Notes under the pieces: model-generated
What the model was told of the DNA's origin: nothing
The model's input: only the letters and a program-made list of their open reading frames with translations
Databases searched by the model: none
In this document: positions 27,412-40,347 of the stretch, piece after piece
Layout: each line of letters begins with the position of its first letter
Position numbering within the stretch: position 1 is the stretch's first letter
DNA from: Staphylococcus agnetis
GTDB taxonomy: Bacteria; Bacillota; Bacilli; Staphylococcales; Staphylococcaceae
DNA: 64,000 bases
Direction of reading: 5' to 3'
Assembly (NCBI RefSeq): GCF_002901865.1
Contig: NZ_PPQF01000008.1
Span: 1 to 64,000, forward strand
Translations under genes and position numbers: made by a program

Positions 27412-28914
27412 TTAAGCGTGATATGCGACGTTTTTTAAAGCTTCCGCCATAACATCAATATCCTTATGGAATTGACGGTCTTCTGTAATAGAAGGGATTT
27501 GTGTTCGGTAATGATCATATTTATCACGCGTTTTTGGAGACAATCCTTCAATGCCTTTTAATTCAACTGCTTGCAATGCAATAATCGCTTCAATCGCTAA
27601 TACACGACGCACATTTTCTAAAATTTGGAATCCATGTCGTGAAGCAATCGTCCCCATTGAGACGTGGTCTTCTTGGTTCGCTGATGAAGGAATGGAATCA
27701 ACACTTGCTGGATGGGCTAATGTTTTATTTTCTGATACTAAACTTGCAGCCGCATATTGCATAATCATCGCACCGCTTTGTAAACCAGGTTCTGGACTTA
27801 AAAAGGCTGGGAGCCCTCCATTAAGTTGTGGGTTCACTAAACGTTCCAAACGTCGTTCAGATACATTAGCTAATTCACTTAAACCAATTTTTAAGAAATC
27901 TAACGCAAAGGCAACGGGCTGACCATGGAAATTCCCTCCAGAAATGACTAACGTCTCATCTCCATCATCGAATATGAGTGGATTGTCATTTGCTGCGTTC
28001 ATTTCAAATTCTAATTTCTCTCTCACATAATTAAATACTTGGAAACTGGCACCATGAATTTGTGGAATACAGCGTAACGTATATGGATCTTGAACACGGA
28101 TTTCACCTTGATGCGTCGTTAATTTTGACCCTTCTAACCAGTCTGACATCCGTCTTGCCACAGCCGTTTGTTCTTCAAAATTACGAACGATATGGACGTT
28201 TTCATTATATGCGTCTGTAATACCGTTTAAAGCTTGATGTGTTAGTGCCGCAATCCATTCTGCTTCATATCCCAAACTTTCCGCTTCAATAAATGTAATA
28301 ACACCTTGAGCGGTCATCGCTTGCGTTCCATTGATTAATGCAAGCCCTTCTTTTGCCTGTAATGTCAAAGGCTGACGATGAAGTGATTTTAAGACGTCCG
28401 CGCTGTCTAAAATTTCCCCTTTGTAAGACACGCGACCTTCGCCAATCAATGCTAGAGCTAAATGAGATAATGGTGCTAAATCACCTGAAGCACCTAGTGA
28501 GCCTTGTTGTGGAATCACTGGAATAATACGTTCATTTATAAAATACGTTAGTTGTTCAACGAGGTCTGTAGTTACCCCTGAATGTCCTTTTAGTAATGTG
28601 TTCAAGCGTAACACCATCATGACTAAAGAGACGTTATCTGCAAACGGTGCACCTACTCCACAAGCATGCGAACGTATGAGGTTCACTTGTAGTTGATTGT
28701 ATTTTTGTTGATCAATTAACACATCACTAAACAACCCAAATCCTGTCGTAATACCGTAGATTGTTTCCTTATTTTGAATAATACGTTCTACAGTAGCACG
28801 GCTTTGTTTAACGCGCTGTATCGCATCTTCAGTTACTTCTACGTTATCGTGATGGGCTAAAAAATCTCGTATGTCTTGAATCGTAAGTTGTTCGCCTGTT
28901 AAACGTAATGTCAT
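27412..28914 (-). CDS. hutH: Histidine ammonia-lyase
   Basis: Deaminates histidine to urocanate, the first step of histidine catabolism, using an autocatalytic MIO cofactor formed from Ala-Ser-Gly. 500 residues. The MIO site [17 protein letters not shown] is near residue 140, preceded by the Tyr-containing TGFGLFSD loop near residue 53, and QEDHVSMG and NPLIFDDGD are further family motifs. GGGGGAATT precedes the start. It is a single gene; hutU, hutI and hutG are not nearby. The order nnrD-hutH-serS is the normal staphylococcal one. Confidence 0.96.
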   Translation of the reverse strand: MTLRLTGEQLTIQDIRDFLAHHDNVEVTEDAIQRVKQSRATVERIIQNKETIYGITTGFGLFSDVLIDQQKYNQLQVNLIRSHACGVGAPFADNVSLVMMVLRLNTLLKGHSGVTTDLVEQLTYFINERIIPVIPQQGSLGASGDLAPLSHLALALIGEGRVSYKGEILDSADVLKSLHRQPLTLQAKEGLALINGTQAMTAQGVITFIEAESLGYEAEWIAALTHQALNGITDAYNENVHIVRNFEEQTAVARRMSDWLEGSKLTTHQGEIRVQDPYTLRCIPQIHGASFQVFNYVREKLEFEMNAANDNPLIFDDGDETLVISGGNFHGQPVAFALDFLKIGLSELANVSERRLERLVNPQLNGGLPAFLSPEPGLQSGAMIMQYAAASLVSENKTLAHPASVDSIPSSANQEDHVSMGTIASRHGFQILENVRRVLAIEAIIALQAVELKGIEGLSPKTRDKYDHYRTQIPSITEDRQFHKDIDVMAEALKNVAYHA

Positions 28915-29051
28915 AATAATTCCCCCTTTGTTTATGTCTCATCCCATTTAAGTATAGATGTCATAAAATTGAGTGACAATAGTTCTAGCGATATCCGTAA
29001 CGTATTATTGAGGTAGCCATTTAATGCGATAAAATATTCATAGATTTACTA

Positions 29052-29078
29052 TTGACGAAAGATATAGACAGGTATAAT
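29052..29078 (+). promoter_or_regulatory. Possible nnrD promoter
   Basis: TTGACG and a perfect TATAAT on the plus strand, but with only 15 bases between them, about 107 bases before the nnrD start. The short spacer makes it uncertain. The rest of the hutH-nnrD interval (28915-29184) is AT-rich without other signals. Confidence 0.4.
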
Positions 29079-29184
29079 ATATCTTGTTGTATTTAAACTA
29101 TTTTAATTAAGTAAATGGATAGGTTCATCACGTTAAAATATAAAGAATATATGGAAATGAAAACGGTTATAAAGGAGGTCAAAC

Positions 29185-29997
29185 ATGCAAACATTATCAA
29201 GTGTTAAAATTCCTAAGCGAAAACAAGAAACGCATAAAGGGGATTATGGACGCATTTTGTTAATTGGCGGAAATGCAAATTTAGGTGGCGCCATTATACT
29301 TGCAGCACGCGCATGTGTATATAGCGGTGCAGGTCTTATCACTGTGGCAACACACCCGACAAATCATGCCGCACTACATTCTCGTTGTCCAGAAGCGATG
29401 GTCGTTGATATTAATGACACGAAAAAATTAACGAAGATGATAGAATGCTCGGACTGTATATTAATCGGTCCAGGGCTGGGTCTTGATTTTAAAGGAAACA
29501 ATGCCATGACATTTTTACTTCAAAATATCTTACCGCATCAAAAATTGATTGTTGATGGCGATGCGATTACTATCGTGAGTAAATTACGTCCAGAAATCCC
29601 TTCATGTCATGTCATATATACACCGCATCAAATGGAATGGGAACGTTTAAGTGGCATTCCCATTGAAGAGCAAACGTATGAACGCAATCGTGAAGCAGTC
29701 AATCAACTCGGCGCAACAGTTGTACTTAAAAAACATGGTACTGAAATTTTCTTCAAAGATGACGAATACAAATTACAAATCGGTAATCCTGCCATGGCTA
29801 CAGGCGGTATGGGTGATACGCTTGCGGGTATGATTACTGGATTTATTGGTCAATTTGATAATCCAATCGACGCAATCACGAGTGCCACGTACACGCACAG
29901 TTATATTGGTGAAAAGTTATCAGAAACGATGTACGTCGTACCACCATCGAAAATTATAGATGAAATTCCTTTTGCAATGAAAGCATTAGAAAAATAA
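29185..29997 (+). CDS. nnrD: ADP/ATP-dependent NAD(P)H-hydrate dehydratase
   Basis: A ribokinase-fold repair enzyme that dehydrates the S-form of damaged NADH/NADPH hydrates back to usable cofactor. 270 residues, a stand-alone C-terminal YjeF/Nnr-D domain without the epimerase half. GDYGRILLIGGNANLGGAIILAA opens the protein. IGPGLG, VDGDAI, VIYTPHQMEW and the nucleotide-binding NPAMATGGMGDTLAGMI are characteristic. AAGGAGGTC precedes the ATG. It is convergent with gyrA across a bidirectional terminator. Confidence 0.95.
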   Translation: MQTLSSVKIPKRKQETHKGDYGRILLIGGNANLGGAIILAARACVYSGAGLITVATHPTNHAALHSRCPEAMVVDINDTKKLTKMIECSDCILIGPGLGLDFKGNNAMTFLLQNILPHQKLIVDGDAITIVSKLRPEIPSCHVIYTPHQMEWERLSGIPIEEQTYERNREAVNQLGATVVLKKHGTEIFFKDDEYKLQIGNPAMATGGMGDTLAGMITGFIGQFDNPIDAITSATYTHSYIGEKLSETMYVVPPSKIIDEIPFAMKALEK

Positions 29998-30032
29998 AAA
30001 AACAGGGCTGGCAATCATCCAGTCCTGTTTTA
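29995..30032. terminator. Bidirectional terminator between nnrD and gyrA
   Basis: AAACAGGGCTGG / CCAGTCCTGTTT stem with a seven-base loop, A-tract on the left and T-tract on the right. It serves both convergent genes. Confidence 0.88.
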
Positions 30033-30038
30033 TTTGAT

Positions 30039-32702
30039 TTATGCTTCGTCATCATCAGTAGATGCGATATCTTCATTCACACGATCCATGAAGTCTTGGC
30101 GTAAGTCTTCACGTTCGTCGTTATTATCCTGTTGGTCTTCCGTCTCAGTGACTTCAGTGTGAATGGTGTCTTCAGACATTTGATCATCAATCACATGTTC
30201 AGTTTGCGATTCCATGCCATCTTTATTGATAGCTTGATCTTCAACATCCTCGATATCTTCAGGTTCACGTTTAACTTTTGCAACAGTTGATACAAATTGA
30301 TCATCTGCCATTTTAATTAAGCGTACCCCTTGGGTCATACGGCCATTTTTAGAGATGTCTTGAACTTCCATACGGATAATGACACCATGATTTGTAACGA
30401 CCATGATATCCTCATCACCAGACACTGTACCAATGCTGATGAGTTGTCCATTACGTTCCGTTAGTTTCGCTGTTTTAACACCCATTCCACCACGATTTGA
30501 AACGCGGTATTCACTTACAGATGTACGTTTACCGTAACCTTTTTCAGTAACAACAAGAACTTCATCTTCACTATCTTCGTCCGCGACACCTAAACCAACA
30601 ACTTCATCCTCATCGCGAAGTCTTATGCCTCTTACACCAGAAGCTATACGACTCATCGCACGTACGTCACTTTCTTTGAAACGAATAAGCGACGCGTCTG
30701 ATGTTCCAATAAGGATATGTTTATGGCCGTCTGTTAAACGAACAGCCACGAGTTCATCGTCATCTCGGAAATTGATCGCGATTTTACCATTTTTATTAAT
30801 GCGGTTGAAGTTACTTAAAGCAGAACGTTTAATTAACCCTTTTTTCGTCGCAAAGACGAGGAAGTTTTCTTCAGAATCTAAATCTTTCACCGCTATCATC
30901 GTACTGATTTTTTCATCATTATCAAGCTCAATCGCATTCACGATAGGGATACCTTTAGACTGACGGGAGAGTTCCGGCACTTCATATCCTTTCAATTTGT
31001 ATACGCGACCTTTATTCGTAAAGAATAAAATATGATCATGTGTGCTTGTCGTTACAAGTTGACTCACGAAGTCGTCTTCTAATGTGTTCATACCTTGAAC
31101 GCCACGACCACCACGATGTTGTGAACGATACGTAGATGCAGGTAGACGTTTAATATAATTTTTGTGACTTAACGTAATTACAATTTGTTCTTCAGGTATT
31201 AAATCTTCATCTTCAAGATTGTCTACGCCACCTAATTGAATTTCAGTGCGACGTTCATCTCCATATTTATCTCTAATTTCGATTAACTCTTCACGCACTA
31301 AGTCTAATAATTTTTCTTCATCAGCTAAAATTGCTTCCAATTCAGCAATATAAGCAATAAGATCATTGTACTCTTGTTCAATTTTATCGCGCTCTAAGCC
31401 TGTCAGACGTCTTAAACGCATATCTAAAATCGCCTGGGCTTGACGTTCTGAAAGTTTAAAACGAGATTGTAAACTTTCCATTGCGACTTTATCAGTATCA
31501 GATTCTCGAATAATCGTAATGATTTCATCGATATGATCCAGCGCTATACGTAAACCTTCCAAAATATGCGCGCGGTCTTTCGCTTTACGTAAGTTATATT
31601 CCGTACGACGACGTACGACTTCTTTTTGGTGCTCTAAATAATGATAAAGCGCTTGTTTCAAGTTAATCAATTGCGGACGTCCATTGACGAGCGCAATCAT
31701 GTTGACCCCAAATGACGTTTGAAGTGGTGTTAATTTGTATAAATTATTTAAAATTACGTTGGCATTTGCGTCTTTACGCACATCGATAACAACACGTACA
31801 CCTGTACGTAAACTTGTTTCATCTCGTAAATCTGTAATACCATCAATTTTCTTATCACGCACTAAATCTGCAATTTTCTCGATCATACGCGCTTTATTGA
31901 CTTGGAATGGAATTTCAGTGACAACGATACGTTCACGACCGCCACCACGTGATTCGATTTCTGCTTTGGCACGCATAATGATTGAGCCTCTACCTGTTTC
32001 ATAGGCGCGTCGAATGCCGCTTTTACCTAAAATTAAACCAGCAGTAGGGAAGTCTGGCCCCGTAATATCTTCCATCAATTCATTGATAGAGATTTCTGGG
32101 TTACGACTTAAACTCAATACACCATTAATGACTTCGGTCATATTATGCGGTGGAATGTTGGTAGCCATACCTACCGCGATACCAGATGCACCATTGACTA
32201 AAAGGTTTGGAAAACGTGAAGGTAGCACACTTGGTTCACGTTCATTGCCATCATAGTTATCGATAAAATCAATCGTGTCTTTATTAATATCTCTTAATAA
32301 TTCAAGTGCTAACTTTGTCATACGCGCTTCGGTATAACGCATCGCTGCTGCACCGTCGCCATCCATTGAACCAAAGTTACCTTGACCGTCTACGAGTGGA
32401 TAACGATAGCTGAAATCCTGTGCCATACGTACCATTGCTTCGTAAATAGATGAGTCACCGTGAGGGTGATACTTACCCATGACGTCACCAACGATACGTG
32501 CAGACTTTTTATAAGGTTTATCTGGTGTCATACCTTGTTCATTGAGGCCATATAAGATACGACGATGTACTGGCTTCAAGCCGTCTCTCACATCTGGCAA
32601 GGCACGAGACACAATGACACTCATCGCGTAGTCTAAAAAGGACTCACGCATCTCGTTACTGATATTTCGTTCATTAATTCTTGATTCAGGTATTTCAGCC
32701 AT
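30039..32702 (-). CDS. gyrA: DNA gyrase subunit A
   Basis: The DNA breakage-reunion subunit of gyrase, introducing negative supercoils with GyrB. 887 residues. The catalytic Tyr lies in [13 protein letters not shown] (near residue 123). The quinolone-resistance region reads [12 protein letters not shown], with Ser, Ser and Glu at the positions equivalent to S. aureus 84, 85 and 88, i.e. the quinolone-sensitive form. The C-terminal pinwheel includes the GyrA box region [12 protein letters not shown] long acidic tail (about the last 80 residues) ends the protein. I use the ATG at 32702; a TTG codon directly before it is also in frame. It is 36 bases after gyrB. Confidence 0.98.
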   Translation of the reverse strand: MAEIPESRINERNISNEMRESFLDYAMSVIVSRALPDVRDGLKPVHRRILYGLNEQGMTPDKPYKKSARIVGDVMGKYHPHGDSSIYEAMVRMAQDFSYRYPLVDGQGNFGSMDGDGAAAMRYTEARMTKLALELLRDINKDTIDFIDNYDGNEREPSVLPSRFPNLLVNGASGIAVGMATNIPPHNMTEVINGVLSLSRNPEISINELMEDITGPDFPTAGLILGKSGIRRAYETGRGSIIMRAKAEIESRGGGRERIVVTEIPFQVNKARMIEKIADLVRDKKIDGITDLRDETSLRTGVRVVIDVRKDANANVILNNLYKLTPLQTSFGVNMIALVNGRPQLINLKQALYHYLEHQKEVVRRRTEYNLRKAKDRAHILEGLRIALDHIDEIITIIRESDTDKVAMESLQSRFKLSERQAQAILDMRLRRLTGLERDKIEQEYNDLIAYIAELEAILADEEKLLDLVREELIEIRDKYGDERRTEIQLGGVDNLEDEDLIPEEQIVITLSHKNYIKRLPASTYRSQHRGGRGVQGMNTLEDDFVSQLVTTSTHDHILFFTNKGRVYKLKGYEVPELSRQSKGIPIVNAIELDNDEKISTMIAVKDLDSEENFLVFATKKGLIKRSALSNFNRINKNGKIAINFRDDDELVAVRLTDGHKHILIGTSDASLIRFKESDVRAMSRIASGVRGIRLRDEDEVVGLGVADEDSEDEVLVVTEKGYGKRTSVSEYRVSNRGGMGVKTAKLTERNGQLISIGTVSGDEDIMVVTNHGVIIRMEVQDISKNGRMTQGVRLIKMADDQFVSTVAKVKREPEDIEDVEDQAINKDGMESQTEHVIDDQMSEDTIHTEVTETEDQQDNNDEREDLRQDFMDRVNEDIASTDDDEA

Positions 32703-32738
32703 CAAGATATCCTCCTTCTAATTGAACCGTTTTCCATT

Positions 32739-34679
<1,941 letters not shown>

Positions 34680-34682
34680 CTA

Positions 34683-35798
34683 CTATTTCTCAATATTTCC
34701 TTGCGCAATTTGATATACTTTCGCATTTTTCATAATTTCATGATCAATGCCATCTACAGAAGTCGTTGTAACGAACGTTTGTACTTTATGTTGAATGGTA
34801 CTAAGAAGATGTGTTTGCCTAGAGTCATCAAGCTCACTTAACACATCATCAAGTAAAAGAATGGGATATTCTCCCACTTCTTGATGCATCAATTCTATTT
34901 CAGCAAGCTTTATGGAGAGCGCGGTTGTTCGTTGTTGTCCTTGGGAGCCAAAGATTTGTGCATCCATGCCATTAACTTGAAAAGATAAATCATCTCGATG
35001 CGGTCCAAACAAACTATTCCCACGCTCAATTTCTCGTTCCATTTGCTGTTCTATAAAGCGATATGTTTCTTCAGTTAAGACATCCTCAGACTGCGAGACG
35101 TCTTCATATTTAAGACTGGGCATATATTTTAATGTCAATGACTCTTTCCCATTCGTGATGCCATGATGAATAGGTTGTGCTAACGTTTCTAATTCTTGAA
35201 TGAATTGACGACGTCGCTGTGTTACTTTTACAGCGTATAACGCAAATTGTTGATTTAGAACCTCTAACATTGTTGTATCTTGTTTTTGTTTGAGTTGGAG
35301 CTGTTTTAAGTAATGATTACGCTGCTTTAATATGCGTTGATACTGTGAGAGATCATTTAAATACAGACTAGAAATTTGACCTAATTCCATATCTATAAAA
35401 CGACGTCTTATTTGCGGTGAACCTTTCACAATATTTAAATCTTCAGGCGCAAATAATACGACATTTAAATGACCAATGTATTGTGTCAAACGACTTTGCT
35501 CCAAATGATTCACTTTTACCTTTTTGCCTTTTTTCGTAATAAACATCGTTAGTGGCATCGTGCCATGACGAAAATGAAGCTCACCCTCTATTTTAGCATA
35601 TTCTGCATCAAAGCGAATGAGCTCTCTATCATTGGATGTACGATGACTTTTTGCCAAAGCAAGTACATAAATTGATTCAAGTAAATTTGTTTTACCTTGT
35701 GCATTTTCGCCAATTAAGATATTGACGTCAGGATGACATTTCAGTAAAACAGAAGCGTAATTACGATAATTCTCTAATTGGAGTGTTGATAATTTCAT
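34683..35798 (-). CDS. recF: DNA replication/repair protein RecF
   Basis: An SMC-like ATPase that helps load RecA at single-stranded gaps. 371 residues. Walker [16 protein letters not shown] (near residue 30), signature [17 protein letters not shown] and Walker [17 protein letters not shown]. The ATG overlaps the yaaA stop by four bases (ATGA), typical of this gene pair. It is followed after six bases by gyrB. Confidence 0.98.
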   Translation of the reverse strand: MKLSTLQLENYRNYASVLLKCHPDVNILIGENAQGKTNLLESIYVLALAKSHRTSNDRELIRFDAEYAKIEGELHFRHGTMPLTMFITKKGKKVKVNHLEQSRLTQYIGHLNVVLFAPEDLNIVKGSPQIRRRFIDMELGQISSLYLNDLSQYQRILKQRNHYLKQLQLKQKQDTTMLEVLNQQFALYAVKVTQRRRQFIQELETLAQPIHHGITNGKESLTLKYMPSLKYEDVSQSEDVLTEETYRFIEQQMEREIERGNSLFGPHRDDLSFQVNGMDAQIFGSQGQQRTTALSIKLAEIELMHQEVGEYPILLLDDVLSELDDSRQTHLLSTIQHKVQTFVTTTSVDGIDHEIMKNAKVYQIAQGNIEK

Positions 35799-36034
35799 TG
35801 CTCACCAAATTTGATAATAAATGAACCCACTTCAGGAATATCGAGCTGATCGCCATCACTTAGCTTTTTTCCACGACGTGTTTCGTGTTCACCATTGAGG
35901 TAGACGTCATATTCTTTTAAAAACCATTTCGCTTGGCCACCTGACTCAACAATGCCTTCATAGTTTAAAAATTGTCCTAAAGTTAGTTCACCATCAACGA
36001 TTATTTCCTCAGCCAAATCCATCACTCCATTCAT
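35795..36034 (-). CDS. yaaA: S4-domain protein YaaA (RlbA)
   Basis: A small RNA-binding S4-like domain protein encoded beside recF in nearly all Firmicutes. 79 residues with the core [20 protein letters not shown] and the nucleotide-binding [12 protein letters not shown]. The precise role is unknown; the Bacillus homologue is implicated in ribosome biogenesis. It usually follows dnaN directly, but here a DsbA-like gene and a terminator intervene, so it must have its own promoter. The ribosome site of the ATG at 36034 is weak (AAGTGAG). Confidence 0.88.
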   Translation of the reverse strand: MNGVMDLAEEIIVDGELTLGQFLNYEGIVESGGQAKWFLKEYDVYLNGEHETRRGKKLSDGDQLDIPEVGSFIIKFGEQ

Positions 36035-36117
36035 ATTTGCTCACTTATATATTATACCGTTTTACTCATAAAATTTCATGTGCAAAAGTGTATAAATGTC
36101 AGGATTCAACATGTAAA

Positions 36118-36133
36118 CGTTTTACGTGAAACA
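36118..36133. promoter_or_regulatory. Degenerate parS-like palindrome
   Basis: CGTTTTACGTGAAACA matches the parS consensus at 14 of 16 positions, in the gap between the DsbA-like gene and yaaA, about 2 kb from dnaN. Two mismatches usually weaken ParB binding, so it may be non-functional. Confidence 0.35.
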
Positions 36134-36140
36134 TTTCGAT

Positions 36141-36845
36141 TTATTTTGAGTTGTTATCTTCACGTAGCGCGGCATCTATCGCTTGTTTAACACTTTGATA
36201 ATCAGTGATATCTTCCACGCGTTTGCTATTCACATATAATGCAGGGACTTGTTTAACTTGATATTTTTTAAATAAGTGATGGTCTGCCTTAGCTTGGGTT
36301 AACGACGCATCTGATTGAGCTTGATACGCTTGTATAATTGCTTGTTTTTGTTCAGGAGATATATTTAATTGATTGACACCTTTCTTAATCAAATCATCTG
36401 TCAACCATGTCTGTTTAGAAACGGCTTTTTTAGAATGCGGTTGTTGCGCATATAAATAGTCGTGAAAATCCCAATAAGCTTTTGGTGCAATTCGATGTAC
36501 AGTTAGAGCGGCACGTGTACCACGCATTGACTCTTTATCGTGAAGCAGTACATTGACATAACGAAATTCAACTTTGTTCGTATCGATATAATCTTTTTTT
36601 AATTTTGGTTTGATGTCTTTCTCAAAATCGCCGCAATATGGACATTTATAATCACCGAATTCTGTGAGAATCACTTTGTTACTCTGTCCTGCCGTTGGAT
36701 TATTAAGGGTGTCTTTATGAAATGCTTTAACATCGTCTATTGTTTGAGCGCTATTTTTTGATATATATGTCTTGAAGATGCCAGCACTGGCTAAAATAAA
36801 AAGTGACACGATGACAATGACCATTATTGATTTTTTTAAGCTCAT
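36141..36845 (-). CDS. DsbA/BdbD-like membrane-anchored thiol-disulfide oxidoreductase
   Basis: A 234-residue protein with an N-terminal membrane anchor (about 7-24, IMVIVIVSLFILASAGIF) and an extracellular thioredoxin-fold DsbA domain. The active site is CPYC within GDYKCPYCGDFE, and the cis-proline loop is VKQVPALYVN. Such proteins oxidise or isomerise disulfides of exported proteins; related thioredoxins support competence and heme or copper proteins in Firmicutes. No BdbC/DsbB partner is adjacent. It is odd to find it between dnaN and yaaA, which are neighbours in S. aureus as I remember it. GGAGGAAAA precedes the ATG, and a terminator separates it from dnaN. An in vivo partner cannot be inferred. 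Confidence 0.85.
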   Translation of the reverse strand: MSLKKSIMVIVIVSLFILASAGIFKTYISKNSAQTIDDVKAFHKDTLNNPTAGQSNKVILTEFGDYKCPYCGDFEKDIKPKLKKDYIDTNKVEFRYVNVLLHDKESMRGTRAALTVHRIAPKAYWDFHDYLYAQQPHSKKAVSKQTWLTDDLIKKGVNQLNISPEQKQAIIQAYQAQSDASLTQAKADHHLFKKYQVKQVPALYVNSKRVEDITDYQSVKQAIDAALREDNNSK

Positions 36846-36947
36846 GATTTTCCTCCAAATCGTCCTACTTATATTTTACTAAAAAAGAAGTCCTTTTAAT
36901 ATTACACGTCCGTTAAAACAACATTTCTTTAATTTTCTTTTTAAAAC

Positions 36948-36977
36948 AAAAAAAGAAGCCAGTTTAAGCTGACTTCT
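36948..36977 (-). terminator. Terminator after dnaN
   Basis: On the minus strand AGAAGTCAGC pairs with GCTGGCTTCT-type sequence across TTAAACT, followed by seven T. It uncouples the dnaA-dnaN unit from the DsbA-like gene and the yaaA-recF-gyrBA block. Confidence 0.85.
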
Positions 36978-36990
36978 CTTAATGCTGATA

Positions 36991-38124
36991 TTAGTATGTG
37001 CGAATTGGTAAAATCAGTTGCGTCACAGTATCATCATCTTTTGGTTTTAAAATAAATGGTTTCATTGTGCCAAAAAATTCAACTTCAACCTCATCATTAT
37101 CAATTGCTTTTAACGCATCCATCATATATTTAGAGTTGAAAGAGATTTTAAGATTGCCGCCTTCAACATCATTTGCTGTCACTTCTTCTTTTACTGTACC
37201 GATTTCTGGAGACGTTGAAGACAATTCAACGAGCGAATCCCCTGTACTTAATTTAATGACATTATTGCCACCTTCACGCGCCAATAATGATGCACGGTCA
37301 ATGGCATGATAGAAATCATGGTTGTTTAATCCCAATTTAATTTCGTAATTCTCTGGGAATAAACGTGACGTATCTGGATAATGTCCCTCAAGTAGACGTG
37401 AAATGAAATTAATATTGCCTACTCGGAATAATACTTGGTTGGATGCAAAGAAAATATCAATGTGATCTTCATTTTCAGTCATAATTTTATTTAATTCCGC
37501 TAATGCTTTACCTGGAATGATGACATTTTTATCTTCAATGTCTTCTTCTAATTTTAACTTTCTTACAGCCAAGCGGTGTGAGTCGGTCGCTGTGCATATT
37601 AATTCATTTTCTTGTATAAGCCAGTTTACCCCTGTCAATACAGGGCGTGTTTCTGAGGTGGACACGGCGAAATTGGTTTGAGCAATGATATTTTTTAACA
37701 CTTTTATTGGTAATTGAAGTGCGTCATCACTTGAAACCTGTGGTAATAAAGGATATTGATCTGGATCTAAGCCGCTTAAGTTAAATTCAGAATGACCTGA
37801 AGTGATTAACGTTTGGAATTGATCGTTTGTTGATAATTTAACTTCAGTACCTGGTAATTTTTTAATGATATCTACGAAGAAACGGCCTGGTAATACGACT
37901 GAACCTGGTTCTTTTACTTCTACGATTTCTTCTCCATCTACTTCATTAGGAATCGTGATTTCGATCGAGATTTCAGAGTCAGAGCCTGTTAAGACAATAC
38001 CTTCGTTTGTCGCTTCAATTTTTATCCCTGTCAAAATAGGTAATGTTGTTCTTGGGGATATCGCTTTTAATGTATCGTTTAATTGCGTGATAAAATAATC
38101 TCTCTTAATAGAAAACTCCATCAT
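36991..38124 (-). CDS. dnaN: DNA polymerase III sliding clamp (beta subunit)
   Basis: The ring-shaped processivity clamp of the replicative polymerase. 377 residues, three repeated clamp domains, opening MMEFSIKRDYFITQLNDTLK and containing AVSTSETRPVLTGVNW, FISRLLEGHYPDT and the end TQLILPIRTY. It lies downstream of dnaA with the 180-base origin segment between them. Two consecutive ATG codons are possible starts; AAGGAG precedes both. Confidence 0.98.
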   Translation of the reverse strand: MMEFSIKRDYFITQLNDTLKAISPRTTLPILTGIKIEATNEGIVLTGSDSEISIEITIPNEVDGEEIVEVKEPGSVVLPGRFFVDIIKKLPGTEVKLSTNDQFQTLITSGHSEFNLSGLDPDQYPLLPQVSSDDALQLPIKVLKNIIAQTNFAVSTSETRPVLTGVNWLIQENELICTATDSHRLAVRKLKLEEDIEDKNVIIPGKALAELNKIMTENEDHIDIFFASNQVLFRVGNINFISRLLEGHYPDTSRLFPENYEIKLGLNNHDFYHAIDRASLLAREGGNNVIKLSTGDSLVELSSTSPEIGTVKEEVTANDVEGGNLKISFNSKYMMDALKAIDNDEVEVEFFGTMKPFILKPKDDDTVTQLILPIRTY

Positions 38125-38160
38125 TCAATAAACTCCTTTCAGTCGTTTATATAGTCTTAG

Positions 38161-38294
38161 TTATATTAAAGATAGTATTAATAGTCATAGGTGCTGTGGA
38201 TTAGTGGATAAGTCTAAAAAGTTGTGATGATACAACATTGTGCACATGTGGATAAACTGTGCATGATGTGTATAATTGATCAACATTATCCACA
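38161..38294. other. oriC: oriC, right part: DnaA boxes and AT-rich candidate unwinding element between dnaA and dnaN
   Basis: Perfect DnaA boxes at 38247-38255 and 38267-38275 (minus) and 38286-38294 (plus), with near matches at about 38195 and 38204. Beyond them, toward dnaN, is an AT-rich tract with repeated ACTAT on the minus strand (about 38140-38190), reminiscent of DnaA-trio repeats. In B. subtilis the unwinding element lies in this same position. Confidence 0.8.
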
Positions 38295-38304
38295 ACTAGG
38301 TCGC

Positions 38305-39645
38305 TTAAGCATTGCGGATTTCTTTTTCAAGTGATTCAATTTCTTGCTTCAGTGTTGGATCATTTTTAATGTCTTTAATGATTTTGTCATGTGCGTGTAT
38401 GACTGTGGTATGATCACGGCCACCAAACTCTTCACCAATTTTAGGTAAAGAAAAATCGGTTAACTCTCGTGATAAATACATGGCGATTTGTCGTGGATAG
38501 GCAATCGATTTCGTTCGTTTTTTAGCTGCGAAATCCTCAATGCGCACACCATAATATTCCCCAACGACTTTTTGAATATCTTGAATCGTGATTTTTTTAG
38601 ATTTTGGTATTTGAATAATGTCTTTAAGTGCATCCGCTGTAAGTTCCGTCGTGATAGGCTTCCCTTGAAGTTTTGAAAATGCAAGTACGCGTGTTAATGC
38701 ACCTTCTAATTCACGAATGTTTGTTTGAATTTGATTTGCGATATAAGTTAACGCTTCAATCGGAATATCCAAGTTCTCTTCTTCGGTCTTCTTCTGTAAA
38801 ATGGCCATTCGAGTTTCGAAATCCGGTGGCGTAATATCAACGATAAGTCCCCACTGGAAACGCGATTTTAAACGTTCTTCAAGCGTTGAGATTTCTTTTG
38901 GTGGACGGTCACTTGAGATGACAATTTGTTTATGATTTTGATGTAAATCATTAAACGTGTGGAAAAATTCTTCTTGTGTTTGTTCTTTCTTTTGAATGAA
39001 TTGAATATCATCGATGAGTAAAATATCAATATTTCGATACTTTTCGCGAAATGATTCCGTATCATTATTTCGGATCGACTGAATAAATTCATTCGTAAAT
39101 TTTTCACTTGAGGTATAAAGCACTTTCGCGTTTGGATTATTTTCTAAAACGTAATGTCCAATTGCGTGCATAAGATGCGTTTTACCGAGCCCAACACCAC
39201 CATAAATAAATAATGGATTGTATGCTTGAGCTGGAGCTTCGGCCACAGCTAAACTTGCAGCGTGTGGGAAGCGGTTGCCTGGACCAATGACAAAGGTTTC
39301 AAATGTATTATTCGTGTTGAATTGTTCACCATTCGTCTCAGGATTTGTCGCAGGCGGCGTTGCCTGTGCTGATGAAGGTGGTTTCAGTTCATCAAAATCT
39401 GCTTCTGTTAAAAATCGTACGTGTTTTACGGATTTTCCAGTAACAGTTTTAATAATGGTTTGAATTAATTCCGTATAATTGGTACTCAACCAACTTGCTA
39501 CAAAGGGTTGATTGACTAATACAATTGCTTCTTCATCAGACAGAGTATGCAACATTGTGTCTTTAAGCCAAGTTTGATAAGAAATATTTGATACTTCTTC
39601 TTTAGATAAGTTGAGAACTTTGTCCCAAATTTCTTGTTCTGACAT
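38305..39645 (-). CDS. dnaA: Chromosomal replication initiator DnaA
   Basis: AAA+ initiator that binds DnaA boxes and melts the origin. 446 residues. Domain I (about 1-80; [16 protein letters not shown]), a variable Pro/Thr/Asn-rich linker (about 88-112), AAA+ domain III with Walker [16 protein letters not shown] and Walker [10 protein letters not shown], and DNA-binding domain IV with [15 protein letters not shown]. Flanked on both sides by DnaA boxes, implying autoregulation. Start ATG preceded by GGAAGATGGAGTG. Confidence 0.99.
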   Translation of the reverse strand: MSEQEIWDKVLNLSKEEVSNISYQTWLKDTMLHTLSDEEAIVLVNQPFVASWLSTNYTELIQTIIKTVTGKSVKHVRFLTEADFDELKPPSSAQATPPATNPETNGEQFNTNNTFETFVIGPGNRFPHAASLAVAEAPAQAYNPLFIYGGVGLGKTHLMHAIGHYVLENNPNAKVLYTSSEKFTNEFIQSIRNNDTESFREKYRNIDILLIDDIQFIQKKEQTQEEFFHTFNDLHQNHKQIVISSDRPPKEISTLEERLKSRFQWGLIVDITPPDFETRMAILQKKTEEENLDIPIEALTYIANQIQTNIRELEGALTRVLAFSKLQGKPITTELTADALKDIIQIPKSKKITIQDIQKVVGEYYGVRIEDFAAKKRTKSIAYPRQIAMYLSRELTDFSLPKIGEEFGGRDHTTVIHAHDKIIKDIKNDPTLKQEIESLEKEIRNA

Positions 39646-39680
39646 TTACACTCCATCTTCCTAAGTAATATTTTTTTGAG

Positions 39681-39984
39681 TTATACACAGATTTCCCGTC
39701 AGTGGATAAAACTAATCACACCTTGTTAATAATTATCCACAAATTAATCACATGTTGTGGGTAACTCTAACGTTGAACGGGATTATTCACAGGTATATGC
39801 TACGTTATCGTGATAAAGAAACCTATGTATCGTAAGGGATTAATCCACTTATCCACACAATTATACTTTTTAACAACACCCCCTGTCAAACGGGTGTGAA
39901 TATGTGTGACAACTTTCGAGTAACTTGTGCACAAAAAATAATTATCCACAAAATATTCGGGCGCAATTGTGTATAAGTGGATAA
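39681..39984. other. oriC: oriC, left part: DnaA-box cluster upstream of dnaA
   Basis: Six perfect TTATNCACA boxes: 39681-39689, 39733-39741, 39783-39791, 39849-39857, 39952-39960 (plus) and 39968-39976 (minus). Near matches AGTGGATAA lie at 39701 and 39976. Together with the cluster on the other side of dnaA this forms a bipartite Firmicute origin. The dnaA promoter must lie within it; 39985-40170 carries no further boxes and should hold the rpmH promoter. Confidence 0.95.
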
Positions 39985-40184
39985 CTTTTACACATCTATC
40001 ATCGTGGCTTATTCAAAAAATACGCTTGATTTACCAATATGAATTTGATATTATGTAGTAGTTGCTTGAAATGTAGACATTTCATTTAAGAGAAGAATAT
40101 CTATTTAACGTGGCAGTGCGTTGAAATTGAAGATAGTTAAAATGAATGAAGATCATCGAATAAAGCAAGATGGAGGTGTTTTTA

Positions 40185-40322
40185 ATGGTAAAACGTACTT
40201 ATCAACCAAACAAACGTAAACATAGTAAAGTGCACGGTTTCAGAAAACGTATGAGCACTAAAAACGGCCGTAAAGTATTAGCGCGTCGTCGTCGTAAAGG
40301 CCGTAAAGTCTTATCTGCATAA
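40185..40322 (+). CDS. rpmH: 50S ribosomal protein L34
   Basis: A 45-residue, extremely basic ribosomal protein that starts [19 protein letters not shown] and ends [12 protein letters not shown], an exact L34 pattern and length. The ribosome site GGAGGTG lies nine bases before the ATG. It is the first plus-strand gene beyond oriC, diverging from dnaA, and is followed by two hairpins before rnpA, so part of its transcription stops there. Confidence 0.98.
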
Positions 40323-40347
40323 GACAGAAGATGAATAGGGGTCTAAT

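Noticed and set aside
39690..39700. Noc binding site near oriC
   Set aside because: Only the half-site ATTTCCCG is present; the palindrome ATTTCCCGGGAAAT is not found in this window.
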